From CAZFIM01 sp964519615 (lineage in GTDB: Bacteria > Chloroflexota > Dehalococcoidia > GIF9 > UBA5629), in NCBI GenBank assembly GCA_964519615.1, contig CAZFIM010000037.1, positions 1 through 21,973 of the forward strand: a stretch of DNA of 21,973 nucleotides. The letters run 5' to 3'. Shown piece after piece: positions 15,181 to 21,786 of this stretch. The notes beneath the pieces are model-generated. The model was given only the letters and a program-made list of their open reading frames with translations, did no database searches and was not told the DNA's origin. A program made the position numbers and the translations under genes. Every line of letters begins with the position of its first letter. Within the stretch, counting starts at the first letter, position 1.

Positions 15181-16356
15181 CTATAAATTTGCAGCACTTT
15201 GCCAGAGAGCCATTTCGGTTGTGCCGTATCCATGCAGAGTTGTATAAATATCTCTTATATATTTTTCTATTGGCAGGCTTTTATCCGTGCCCATACCGCC
15301 AAAGATATTTACGGTATAGTTAACGATATCCAGAGCAGCTTTATCTGTAAATCCCTTTATGGCCAAACCCATCGTGGGATCATAATCTGTTTTAGTTTGC
15401 CATGACCAGGCGCATTTCCATACCATCGTTCTAATTGCTTCTATGTTTACTCGCATGGTAGCCAGTTTGATTGCAACAGTTGCATGCTTGAAAATAGGCT
15501 TACCGCCTTGAATACGGTTCTTAGTGTAATCAAGAGTAGTTTCATAGATATTCCTCAGCGTTCCAAGTGTACAGGCTGTTCCGAGCAGGCCAAAAGGAGG
15601 GCTTTTAGGGGCAAGTCCACTCCATTTCTTTCCTTCCTGACCAACCAGATATCTAGCTGGAACACGGGCATCTTCAAAAATCAACTCAGCATTAGGAAGA
15701 AGACGCCTGCCCATTTTATTATGGAATTTTCCTATTGAGAATCCCGGTGTTTTTTGCGGGATCAAGAATACACTAGTGCACTCCGTAATAGGAAGCTTTT
15801 TGTCAGTTCGAACATGCACAAAATACAATTTGGCTATGCCGCCGTTTGAAATGAAATGTTTTGAGCCGTTAATGATATACTCATCACCTTTCCTTTCGGC
15901 GTAGGTTTGCGTTGAGGCCCCCGGTTCGTTATTCGGCAGGTGAGCATCTGTTCCTGCGTTGGGCTCTGTTCTTGCGGTTGCCAGCACAAAAGTATCATCT
16001 TTCAAAAAATCAGGTAAAAATTCATCATGCTGCTCTTTATTACACTCTTTTACCAGAACAGATGCATGGGTTAGATTGCCTCTCATTATACTGGCAAATC
16101 CAAGGTCAGCCGCCCCTAACTCCTCAAGCACAATTGCTTGTGTCAGGTAGTCGGCGCCTAATCCTCCAAGCTCTTTAGGAATGGTCATCGTTCTTAAGCC
16201 TAACTCAGAGGCTCGTTTTATGAGCTGCCATGGTATACAATCCTGTGGATCGCTTTTTGCATCTAGTTGTATCGATAATGGCTTAATTTCTTTTTGAGCA
16301 AATTCGCGGACCATTTGGCGTATCATCAATTGGTCTTCTGTAAGTTTAAAGTCCAC
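15181..16356 (-). CDS. Acyl-CoA dehydrogenase family protein with atypical catalytic site
   Basis: This FAD flavoprotein fold has 391 residues. The N-terminal helical domain begins FKLTEDQLMIRQMVREFA. The middle beta domain has ARTEPNAGTDAHLP (128-141), corresponding to TEPxAGSD, and NGSKHFISNG (163-172). The C-terminal helical domain has LDYTKNRIQGGKPI and the FGGMGTDKSLPIEKYIRD motif (352-369). The usual catalytic Glu sits in an IYEGT-type motif; here the segment is LHGYGTTEM (374-382) with Tyr at that position. The alternative base used by isovaleryl-CoA and long-chain enzymes is not obvious either. Substrate or reaction may therefore differ from plain alpha,beta-dehydrogenation. The start is GTG 16356, supported by AAAGGAGG 6 nt upstream. 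It is the last gene of the compact run that starts at the GntR regulator. Confidence 0.9.
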   Translation of the reverse strand: MDFKLTEDQLMIRQMVREFAQKEIKPLSIQLDAKSDPQDCIPWQLIKRASELGLRTMTIPKELGGLGADYLTQAIVLEELGAADLGFASIMRGNLTHASVLVKECNKEQHDEFLPDFLKDDTFVLATARTEPNAGTDAHLPNNEPGASTQTYAERKGDEYIINGSKHFISNGGIAKLYFVHVRTDKKLPITECTSVFLIPQKTPGFSIGKFHNKMGRRLLPNAELIFEDARVPARYLVGQEGKKWSGLAPKSPPFGLLGTACTLGTLRNIYETTLDYTKNRIQGGKPIFKHATVAIKLATMRVNIEAIRTMVWKCAWSWQTKTDYDPTMGLAIKGFTDKAALDIVNYTVNIFGGMGTDKSLPIEKYIRDIYTTLHGYGTTEMALWQSAANL

Positions 16357-16417
16357 TCAAATCCTCCTTTGTCTCTAGCTGGAAAATAAACTGTTTTCTG
16401 CAATTATGCCGTAAGCT

Positions 16418-16861
16418 TTATGGTCGTTTTATATTTTTATATGAATCACTTTCGAATACGTCGGCCAGTGCCATAGCGCTTTCAACCAGCATTGTCTTCG
16501 AGGCCCCGTAATCTGCCAGAAACGCTACCTCCATGATTTCTTCTTCCGTGCAACCGGCAGCTTTGGCGTTGCCGCATTGAGCCCCTATTCCTTGCCAGTG
16601 ACGTAAAGCCATATATATACCAAGTGTAACCAGATACCTGGTTTTCGCATCCAGTATCCCCCTGTCCGTCACCTGAGTAAGCTGGTTATGGGCGAAAGTC
16701 GCTATCATTTCAGGTTTCTTTTCAACATATAAGCGGAGAACTTTTAGAGTACCTTCCATGTCCGCTCCGGGTCTCTGGTCTCCCCAGGAGAGAATCATTT
16801 CCTTGCCGGTTTTGGCCTTTTTCATTTTTTCCGTAGTTTTAACTTCTTCAGGTCGTGCCAT
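16418..16861 (-). CDS. Carboxymuconolactone decarboxylase (CMD/AhpD) family protein
   Basis: The protein is 147 residues, small and all-helical. The segment DAKTRYLVTLGIYMALRHWQGIGAQCGNAKAAGCTEEEIMEV (71-112) aligns with the CMD core, K.R.LV.L.....R.......H...A...G.T.EEI.E. The redox CxxC-x3-H motif of AhpD is not present: its positions read H88, G91 and Q95, leaving single cysteines C96 and C104. It is therefore unlikely to be a thiol peroxidase partner and more like the decarboxylase or unassigned branch. ATG 16861 has AAGGAGG 7 nt upstream. It lies 61 bp before the acyl-CoA dehydrogenase, and related proteins are often clustered with aromatic or CoA-ester catabolism. The exact role is unknown. 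Confidence 0.85.
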   Translation of the reverse strand: MARPEEVKTTEKMKKAKTGKEMILSWGDQRPGADMEGTLKVLRLYVEKKPEMIATFAHNQLTQVTDRGILDAKTRYLVTLGIYMALRHWQGIGAQCGNAKAAGCTEEEIMEVAFLADYGASKTMLVESAMALADVFESDSYKNIKRP

Positions 16862-16890
16862 AAATATTCCTCCTTATTTATATTTAATGT

Positions 16891-17091
16891 TTATTGGATA
16901 CTCGGATCTTTTTTAAAGGCGGGACTTCTGCGATACGGGTTCTTATAATCAGGATTATCAATGTAAGGGCAGGTATCACCGCAGGCTTTTCTAAAGCAGC
17001 ATTTAATTGTATGGCTGCCGTCGTTCATGCGAACAATAAAAAACTCGACATGTTTAACGGGACAATGGACACGCTTTTTTTCAGTACTCAT
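16891..17091 (-). CDS. Small Cys-rich hypothetical protein
   Basis: The family of this 66-residue protein was not recognised. It has five cysteines (C10, C31, C32, C37, C41) arranged as C-P...CC....C...CPY, three histidines in the first half (H9, H14, H27), and a basic, Pro/Tyr-rich tail (NPYRRSP). This suggests a metal or Fe-S site. There is no signal peptide or membrane segment. It is 10 nt downstream of the ferritin-like gene and 29 nt upstream of the CMD-family gene, all on the same strand, which supports it as a real gene. The ribosome site before ATG 17091 is weak, so translation may be coupled. The opposite strand is also open here, but that frame has no resemblance to known proteins. 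Confidence 0.6.
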   Translation of the reverse strand: MSTEKKRVHCPVKHVEFFIVRMNDGSHTIKCCFRKACGDTCPYIDNPDYKNPYRRSPAFKKDPSIQ

Positions 17092-17101
17092 AACAATTGG
17101 C

Positions 17102-17548
17102 CTAATTCCTCTCTGATAGCATTGATTTTAAAAAATGTATACGTTTTTCCCTTTTATCGGCGATAGACTTGAATAAAACGGGAACATCTGCCAGTAAACC
17201 TTTCGAATGATTATATGCGTCCAAGTAATAGCTTGTGATAATTTTTTCAGTATCAGCTATTTTTTCAATGACTGCATTTACATTTTGGCTGTCCAATTTA
17301 GGTAAATTTAATCTATAGTTATCGGCATCCAGGTTAAAGGCAAAACAACCCTCTAGCGCATCGCTAATAACTCCATAATAGGCTGTTTGTATTTGTTTAA
17401 TATATTTCCTATTTTCACTTGCGATTTTTATTATTTCCTCGTGTGCGATATGGGGATATGTAATGGCAAACTGCTCATAGAAAGCTGCTGACTCTTCCTC
17501 CAGATTTTTAGAAAAACTTATAATTTGAGAAGCTGTCTGTAAAACCAT
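17102..17548 (-). CDS. Ferritin-like/rubrerythrin-like hypothetical protein
   Basis: The 148 residues are predicted to be mostly helical. The four-helix pattern resembles rubrerythrin-like domains: helix 1 carries EEESAAFYEQFA (17-28), helix 2 SENRKYIKQIQ (44-54), helix 3 DTEKIITSYYLDAY (99-112) and helix 4 ADKREKRIHFLKSM (130-143). Glutamates fall near di-iron ligand positions, but the ExxH motif of helix 2 is ExxK (E45, K48) and that of helix 4 is shifted (E134, H138), so a functional di-iron site is doubtful. There is no C-terminal rubredoxin domain. It is 12 nt after the mmsA-like gene and 10 nt before the Cys-rich protein, in one transcription unit. The ribosome site is weak. It could be a redox or scaffold partner of these genes; function is unknown. 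Confidence 0.7.
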   Translation of the reverse strand: MVLQTASQIISFSKNLEEESAAFYEQFAITYPHIAHEEIIKIASENRKYIKQIQTAYYGVISDALEGCFAFNLDADNYRLNLPKLDSQNVNAVIEKIADTEKIITSYYLDAYNHSKGLLADVPVLFKSIADKREKRIHFLKSMLSERN

Positions 17549-17560
17549 AGTATATGTTCT

Positions 17561-19057
17561 CTAAGCCGGCCATCTTTCAATAACGACTTTGCTTTCAGTG
17601 AAGAATCGGACGGCTTCTTGACCCTGTGTGTGTAAAATTCCAAGAAAAGAGTCTTTCATTCCGCTAAATGGGAAAAATGCCATGGGTGCGACTATTCCTA
17701 CATTGATACCAACATTACCGCTGGTTACTCTGTACCTGAACTCTCTGGCATATTTACCCTTTGAGGTGAAAATTGCATGGGCATTGCCATAATTGCTGCT
17801 ATTGCATTTCTCTATAGCGTCATCCAAATCAGAAGCCCTAATTATGCTCATAACAGGGCCAAAAATTTCCTCTTGCGCAATGGTCATATCGATATTGACA
17901 TTCTCAAAAATTGATGGACCAAGAAAGCATGTGTCAGGATAATTACCATTTATTGTGAGATTTTTCCTCCCGTCCAGTGTGAGTTTTGCCCCCTCCCTGA
18001 TTCCGGATTCTATGTATTTAATGATGTTTCCTTTTTTCACTTCGTCGCGTAATGGACCCATCTGAACTGATTCATCCAGCCCATAGCCAACAATTATGCG
18101 AGAAGTTGTCTCTACTACTGCGTCAACAAAACGCTTGTAGAAATTATCATCATTGCCCACGATTAACAGATTTGCGCCCGCTAAACATCGTTGACCGGCA
18201 TTTCCAAAAAAGGATGTCATAAGAGATGGGATGGTAGTTTCGATATTGCAGTCCGGCATGATGACCATGAAATTCTTGGCGCTGCCTTGAGCGATAACGC
18301 GTTTACCTGTTTCGCCGCACTGCTTGTATATAACTTCCTTAGCCGTCGATGTCCTGCCCACAAACGCTATCCCTTTGACATCGGGATGCTGCAGCATGCT
18401 ACTCACAACTTCTCTTTCACCATTTACTACATTCCACACTCCGGGAGGGAAACCTGCTTCATCTACCAACTCCGCTAATCGCATTTGACTCAAAGGAACC
18501 TCTGGAGAAGGTTTGATGACAACGCAATTCCCGGTGGCAACAGCATAAGGCGCTGACCAAAGCGGAATCATAAACGGGAAATTATACGGAGCTATTATTC
18601 CAAAAACTCCCAGAGGCTGCCTGATTACGTATTCATCAATACCTGAAGCAATATCCTCAAGGTTATAGCCCATCATTAATGAGGGTATGCCACATGCTAC
18701 TTCTACATTTTCGATTCCCCGCCTTGTTTCTCCTCTTGATTCATCGATAGTTTTCCCATGTTCTTGTGTTTGAATTCTGCTCAGTTCTTCGAAATTTTCT
18801 TCCAGCAATTCTTTTAGCCTGAATAGTAGCCTTGCCCGCGCAACTGGGGTCGTAGTACGCCATCCGGGAAAAGCCTGTTTTGCTGCAGTTATTGCATCGT
18901 TCATTTCATTTGCGGTAGAAATAGGGACTTGCCCCAGCACCTGGCCGGTAGCAGGATTGACGATCTCTTTCAGTTCTCCGCAGGATTGAACCCATTCGCC
19001 ATCAATAAAATTGTTCACTTTTTGTGCTGTCTTTATGGGCTCTTCAAGTATTGCCAT
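17561..19057 (-). CDS. mmsA: CoA-acylating methylmalonate-semialdehyde dehydrogenase (MmsA/IolA type)
   Basis: The enzyme oxidises malonate or methylmalonate semialdehyde with NAD+ and CoA, giving acetyl- or propionyl-CoA and CO2. The 498 residues match the family length. Features include FIDGEW (17-22), NPATG (34-38), RGIENVE (113-119), APYNFP with N159, FVGRTSTAKEV (232-242) and GQRCLAG with the nucleophile C291. The segment AQGSAKNFMVIMPD (256-269) stands in place of the ELGGK motif of hydrolytic aldehyde dehydrogenases and has no general-base Glu, as expected for the CoA-dependent branch. R113 and R290 sit where family members bind the substrate carboxylate. ATG 19057 has AAGGAGC upstream, 18 nt after the regulator stop. 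It is the first enzyme gene of the cluster. A related semialdehyde is possible as substrate. Confidence 0.92.
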   Translation of the reverse strand: MAILEEPIKTAQKVNNFIDGEWVQSCGELKEIVNPATGQVLGQVPISTANEMNDAITAAKQAFPGWRTTTPVARARLLFRLKELLEENFEELSRIQTQEHGKTIDESRGETRRGIENVEVACGIPSLMMGYNLEDIASGIDEYVIRQPLGVFGIIAPYNFPFMIPLWSAPYAVATGNCVVIKPSPEVPLSQMRLAELVDEAGFPPGVWNVVNGEREVVSSMLQHPDVKGIAFVGRTSTAKEVIYKQCGETGKRVIAQGSAKNFMVIMPDCNIETTIPSLMTSFFGNAGQRCLAGANLLIVGNDDNFYKRFVDAVVETTSRIIVGYGLDESVQMGPLRDEVKKGNIIKYIESGIREGAKLTLDGRKNLTINGNYPDTCFLGPSIFENVNIDMTIAQEEIFGPVMSIIRASDLDDAIEKCNSSNYGNAHAIFTSKGKYAREFRYRVTSGNVGINVGIVAPMAFFPFSGMKDSFLGILHTQGQEAVRFFTESKVVIERWPA

Positions 19058-19075
19058 CCTCTGCTCCTTAATTAT

Positions 19076-19840
19076 TTATTTTTGCTTAATAAGAGAACTC
19101 TTCCCATCTTTAGTGGAAAGATATGTGCCAACAGATGTTACATGCTGTATCATCATTGCTTCAGCTTGCTGTTCGTCATGATCTGCGAGGGCACGATATA
19201 TTTTCCAGTGTCCATCGATATTTTCCCTGGAAAATTGCATATCTGCTGTGATATTTGCTTTTTTAAAGCTAAATAGAAAATCCTCTATATAACTTATTGT
19301 TAACGCTAGAATAATATTATGTGTGGCTTCAGCAATCAGCCGGTGAAAATCAACATTTCGTTCTTCGATGAACAAGAACTCCTCTTGTGAAAGAACTTGA
19401 GAGTTAACATTTATTTTCTTTTGACAAGATATGATATTATTTTCCAGTTGTTTCAAGTCACTTTTTGTAATACGTGCAGCAGCAAGTTTCGCAGTCTTCG
19501 GTTCTAACATTGCCCGCACTTCATTTATATCTGCTGAGCTTGTTTTGTTGATGCTTAAAAAGCTCTGGATCACATCACCTACAACTTGCTTTTCTGCCTG
19601 AGCGACAAAAATACCGCCACCTTTCCCCCTCTTCTTCTGAATCACTCCAAAAGCTTCCAGACCTCTTAATGCTTCTCTGATAGTAACGGTGCTCACGCCA
19701 AATTGACGGCTTAGTTCCTGTTCATTGGGCAATCTGCTTCCAGGGCTTAACTCACCGATAAGTATCATGTCTTTTATTGAATCTTCGATCAGTTGGGAGA
19801 GGCGTTTTGTCTTCAATGGCGCGAAAGTTATAGTTTTCAT
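19076..19840 (-). CDS. GntR family transcriptional regulator, FadR subfamily with FCD domain
   Basis: The regulator has 254 residues from ATG 19840. The N-terminal winged helix (about 11-80) has RLPNEQELSRQFGVSTVTIREALRGLEAFGVI and the wing KKRGKGGGIFV. The C-terminal FCD helical bundle (about 105-240) has EVRAMLEPKTAKLAA, NVDFHRLIAEATHN, HWKIYRALADHD and MIQHVTSV. FCD domains bind a metal and often a carboxylate effector. Three His ligands are present (H166, H211, H233), but the usual Asp is Asn (N162), with D164 nearby. The frame is open to 19900, but that extension covers the promoter, while AGGTGG lies 4 nt before ATG 19840. It heads the mmsA cluster and most likely controls itself and the downstream genes through the twin palindromes at 19856-19882. 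Confidence 0.93.
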   Translation of the reverse strand: MKTITFAPLKTKRLSQLIEDSIKDMILIGELSPGSRLPNEQELSRQFGVSTVTIREALRGLEAFGVIQKKRGKGGGIFVAQAEKQVVGDVIQSFLSINKTSSADINEVRAMLEPKTAKLAAARITKSDLKQLENNIISCQKKINVNSQVLSQEEFLFIEERNVDFHRLIAEATHNIILALTISYIEDFLFSFKKANITADMQFSRENIDGHWKIYRALADHDEQQAEAMMIQHVTSVGTYLSTKDGKSSLIKQK

Positions 19841-19855
19841 GTACCACCTAAAACA

Positions 19856-19882
19856 TATAATATTATATTCTATAATATTATA
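19856..19882. promoter_or_regulatory. Twin palindromic operator candidates in the GntR promoter
   Basis: The 12-bp perfect palindrome TATAATATTATA occurs twice, at 19856-19867 and 19871-19882, with centres 15 bp apart. The second copy contains the -10 box and the first covers the expected transcription start, so binding would give autorepression. AT-rich chance is possible, but two identical 12-mers in register are notable. Confidence 0.5.
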
Positions 19883-19900
19883 GTATATAAACTGTGTCAA
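19872..19900 (-). promoter_or_regulatory. Promoter of the GntR-mmsA operon
   Basis: On the minus strand, a perfect TTGACA (19900-19895) and TATTAT (19877-19872) are separated by 17 nt. The start codon at 19840 is 32 nt past the -10. This is the best-looking promoter in the window. Confidence 0.65.
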
Positions 19901-20384
19901 GGGCAGGTTTGTGTGAAAATAACGTATTAGCCTGATTGTGCAGGGCTTTTTGCCTTTGTGCAGTGCTTATAGCGCAATGGTAATTAATGAGTCATTCGTA
20001 GTTTACACAAGTTGCAGAAATGGGTGAGATTCGAACTGCCGGGTAGTGGCTAAAGAAATATGAGTCAAGTGTTTAGGGGAAGTCTCATACGGGAATGTTT
20101 GTTTTATTACTGCAATAACGTTTGTTAAGAATGCAGCAATTGATATTGGGGCATTAGCACGCACTATACTGAAACGAGTGTAATTACTGCAGTACTTTCA
20201 GTAAATAATCACAAAAAGGTACACTTTAAAATTCACAGGTAACTTTTCCGCGGAATAATCAAAGCCAATAAACCACTGAATACTAATTTCGGAAGCTGAT
20301 AGGGACAATACAGGACTCTATCAGCTTCCGATGAGAAGATGGTTTAATGCAAAATTGCTATCCCTGTTGCATTGTATCGGTATT
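19901..20384. other. Intergenic region between the GntR promoter and the cupin gene
   Basis: No gene was recognised in these 484 bp. An 8-bp inverted repeat TACTGAAA/TTTCAGTA (20167-20203) and a 14-bp hairpin (20289-20331) are present. A short stretch near 20026-20040 resembles a tRNA T-loop on the minus strand, but no tRNA can be folded around it. Confidence 0.5.
20289..20331. repeat. Strong hairpin downstream of the cupin gene
   Basis: A perfect 14-bp inverted repeat (20289-20302 and 20318-20331; arms TCGGAAGCTGATAG and CTATCAGCTTCCGA) flanks a 15-nt loop, 54 bp past the cupin stop. There is no U-tract on either strand. It may serve as a 3'-end stabiliser or an atypical terminator for the cupin/MBL transcript. 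Confidence 0.6.
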
Positions 20385-20744
20385 TTAGAAACTATCTTTT
20401 TCTTCCCTCGTAATTTCAATAGCCGGATGGGTGGTGATCCATTTAATATCTTCACTACCATCATTCACAATCGTATACCACGAATTTGCCGGAACAAGAC
20501 AAACCATCCCAGGTTCGATTCTGTATGTATCTTCGCCTTCAATTTTAAGATAGCCATTTCCGGCGAGTACATAGAACGCCCCCTCGATTTTATGTTTGTG
20601 GATAGGGATGCTTGTACCAGGATGAAGGATTTCAGTGACTAAAGTGATAGATTGAGCACCGCGAGTTTTGTCCATTAATACTTTTAACTCGAATCCGGGA
20701 AACGGGGAAATAGTTTCAATATCTTTACCATGGATTACCGGCAT
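20385..20744 (-). CDS. Cupin domain-containing protein
   Basis: This 119-residue single cupin barrel has motif 1 as G43...H49-K-H51..E54......G62, which supplies a likely metal site with HxH and Glu. Motif 2 is EPGMVCLVPANSWYTIVN (77-94), in which the usual His is Tyr (Y90), so the metal would have three protein ligands. Small cupins of this kind can be isomerases, dioxygenases or binding domains; none can be chosen here. ATG 20744 has AAGGAGGT 7 nt upstream. It lies 147 bp downstream of the MBL-fold gene on the same strand and may be co-transcribed. Confidence 0.87.
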   Translation of the reverse strand: MPVIHGKDIETISPFPGFELKVLMDKTRGAQSITLVTEILHPGTSIPIHKHKIEGAFYVLAGNGYLKIEGEDTYRIEPGMVCLVPANSWYTIVNDGSEDIKWITTHPAIEITREEKDSF

Positions 20745-20891
20745 AGTTGACCTCCTTAAAAATTAAGTGTACTGAATTATTTTATTTTCAAACAATATAT
20801 AATCGATTGTCTCTTGCCTTATGGGTTGAGTATGGCTTCTCTTGCATGGCAGAGACCGGTTTATCGAGAGAAGAGAGTGAAATAATAATAA

Positions 20892-21644
20892 TCATGGGAT
20901 CTGTTCCCGTTCGGCAAAGTTGGCATCGTGTACAGGTATGACTATATCGGCATGGTCCTTCACCCTGATTACACTATCATAAACCCCTATTACATCCTGA
21001 TGAACTCCGGGTGTAATGACGGGCATCATTTCTCGCACTTCCAGCGGCGGCTCGAAGTTCTGGAGTATACAGCAAAATCCTGTGATTACCGCTTTGCCTT
21101 TTGCAGTATCTACAACGACTGACTGTCCTCCGGGGGTATGACCGGGCGTAAGCCACACATTTACTCCCTCCACTATTTCCCGGTCGCCTTCAATAACATC
21201 TATATCCAGGCCGTTTAGAAAATCCTTGCTGATAAATGGTGGTGCCACGCTTGGGTGCAGATTATCGATAAAGTCATATTCGGCCTTTTGTACTATAAAT
21301 TTTGCTCTGGTGAATTGATGGGCGAACTCAATATGGTCCTTGTGCAGATGGGTGACAATGACTATGTCAATATCTTCCGGCTTCAAGCCCAAGCGTTTGA
21401 GCCCCTCATCCAGTGATTGTATATGTTCCACGATCGCATCCGGAGCAAGCATTTTCATCGCCTGTACTGCCCCCTCAGTCGAACCGCCAGCGTCGACTAC
21501 TATTTTCTTCTCCGGCCCCTCTATATACCAGACGGCAGTTGCCGTAGTGGGCCGCGGGCCAATGCCCGTGAGGTACATATGAAGATGCTGCGGCGTGTTT
21601 TTTGTCCGGTTTAACGCTATAGGCCGTATAATATGCTCTGCCAT
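20892..21644 (-). CDS. MBL-fold metallo-hydrolase, N-acyl homoserine lactonase-like
   Basis: The enzyme is a 250-residue metallo-beta-lactamase fold hydrolase. The zinc motif THLHKDH has H99, H101, D103 and H104. The third-motif His is H169 (LTPGHTPGG) and the C-terminal one is H239 (IPVHDANF). The Asp that usually bridges the two metals in a GD motif is replaced: the segment is ITGFCCILQNFEPP (187-200), with Phe/Cys there. Overall order and length are like AttM/AiiA lactonases, but the altered site argues against assuming quorum quenching; ester or lactone hydrolysis is a reasonable guess. ATG 21644 is preceded by AAAGGGG. It lies between dhaL and the cupin gene, same strand. Confidence 0.88.
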   Translation of the reverse strand: MAEHIIRPIALNRTKNTPQHLHMYLTGIGPRPTTATAVWYIEGPEKKIVVDAGGSTEGAVQAMKMLAPDAIVEHIQSLDEGLKRLGLKPEDIDIVIVTHLHKDHIEFAHQFTRAKFIVQKAEYDFIDNLHPSVAPPFISKDFLNGLDIDVIEGDREIVEGVNVWLTPGHTPGGQSVVVDTAKGKAVITGFCCILQNFEPPLEVREMMPVITPGVHQDVIGVYDSVIRVKDHADIVIPVHDANFAEREQIP

Positions 21645-21786
21645 TTTATACCCCTTTACTCGTTGTCTTTCTGAGTGTGCCTGATATTTTCAATACTTGG
21701 CAATTATCCAATTAAGTTATCTGAGAATCGATTTGCCAATGACTTTCAACAGCTAAATACTATATTTATTACCTGAGATCTATCTA

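Noticed and set aside
19841..19900. 20-residue N-terminal extension of the GntR regulator
   Set aside because: It coincides with the promoter and twin palindromes; ATG 19840 has a good ribosome site.
20011..20045. tRNA 3' end-like sequence on the minus strand (TTCGAAT T-loop look-alike)
   Set aside because: The bases on either side of the loop do not pair as a 5-bp T-stem (GGCAG against CTCAC), and no matching acceptor strand is found about 70 nt away.
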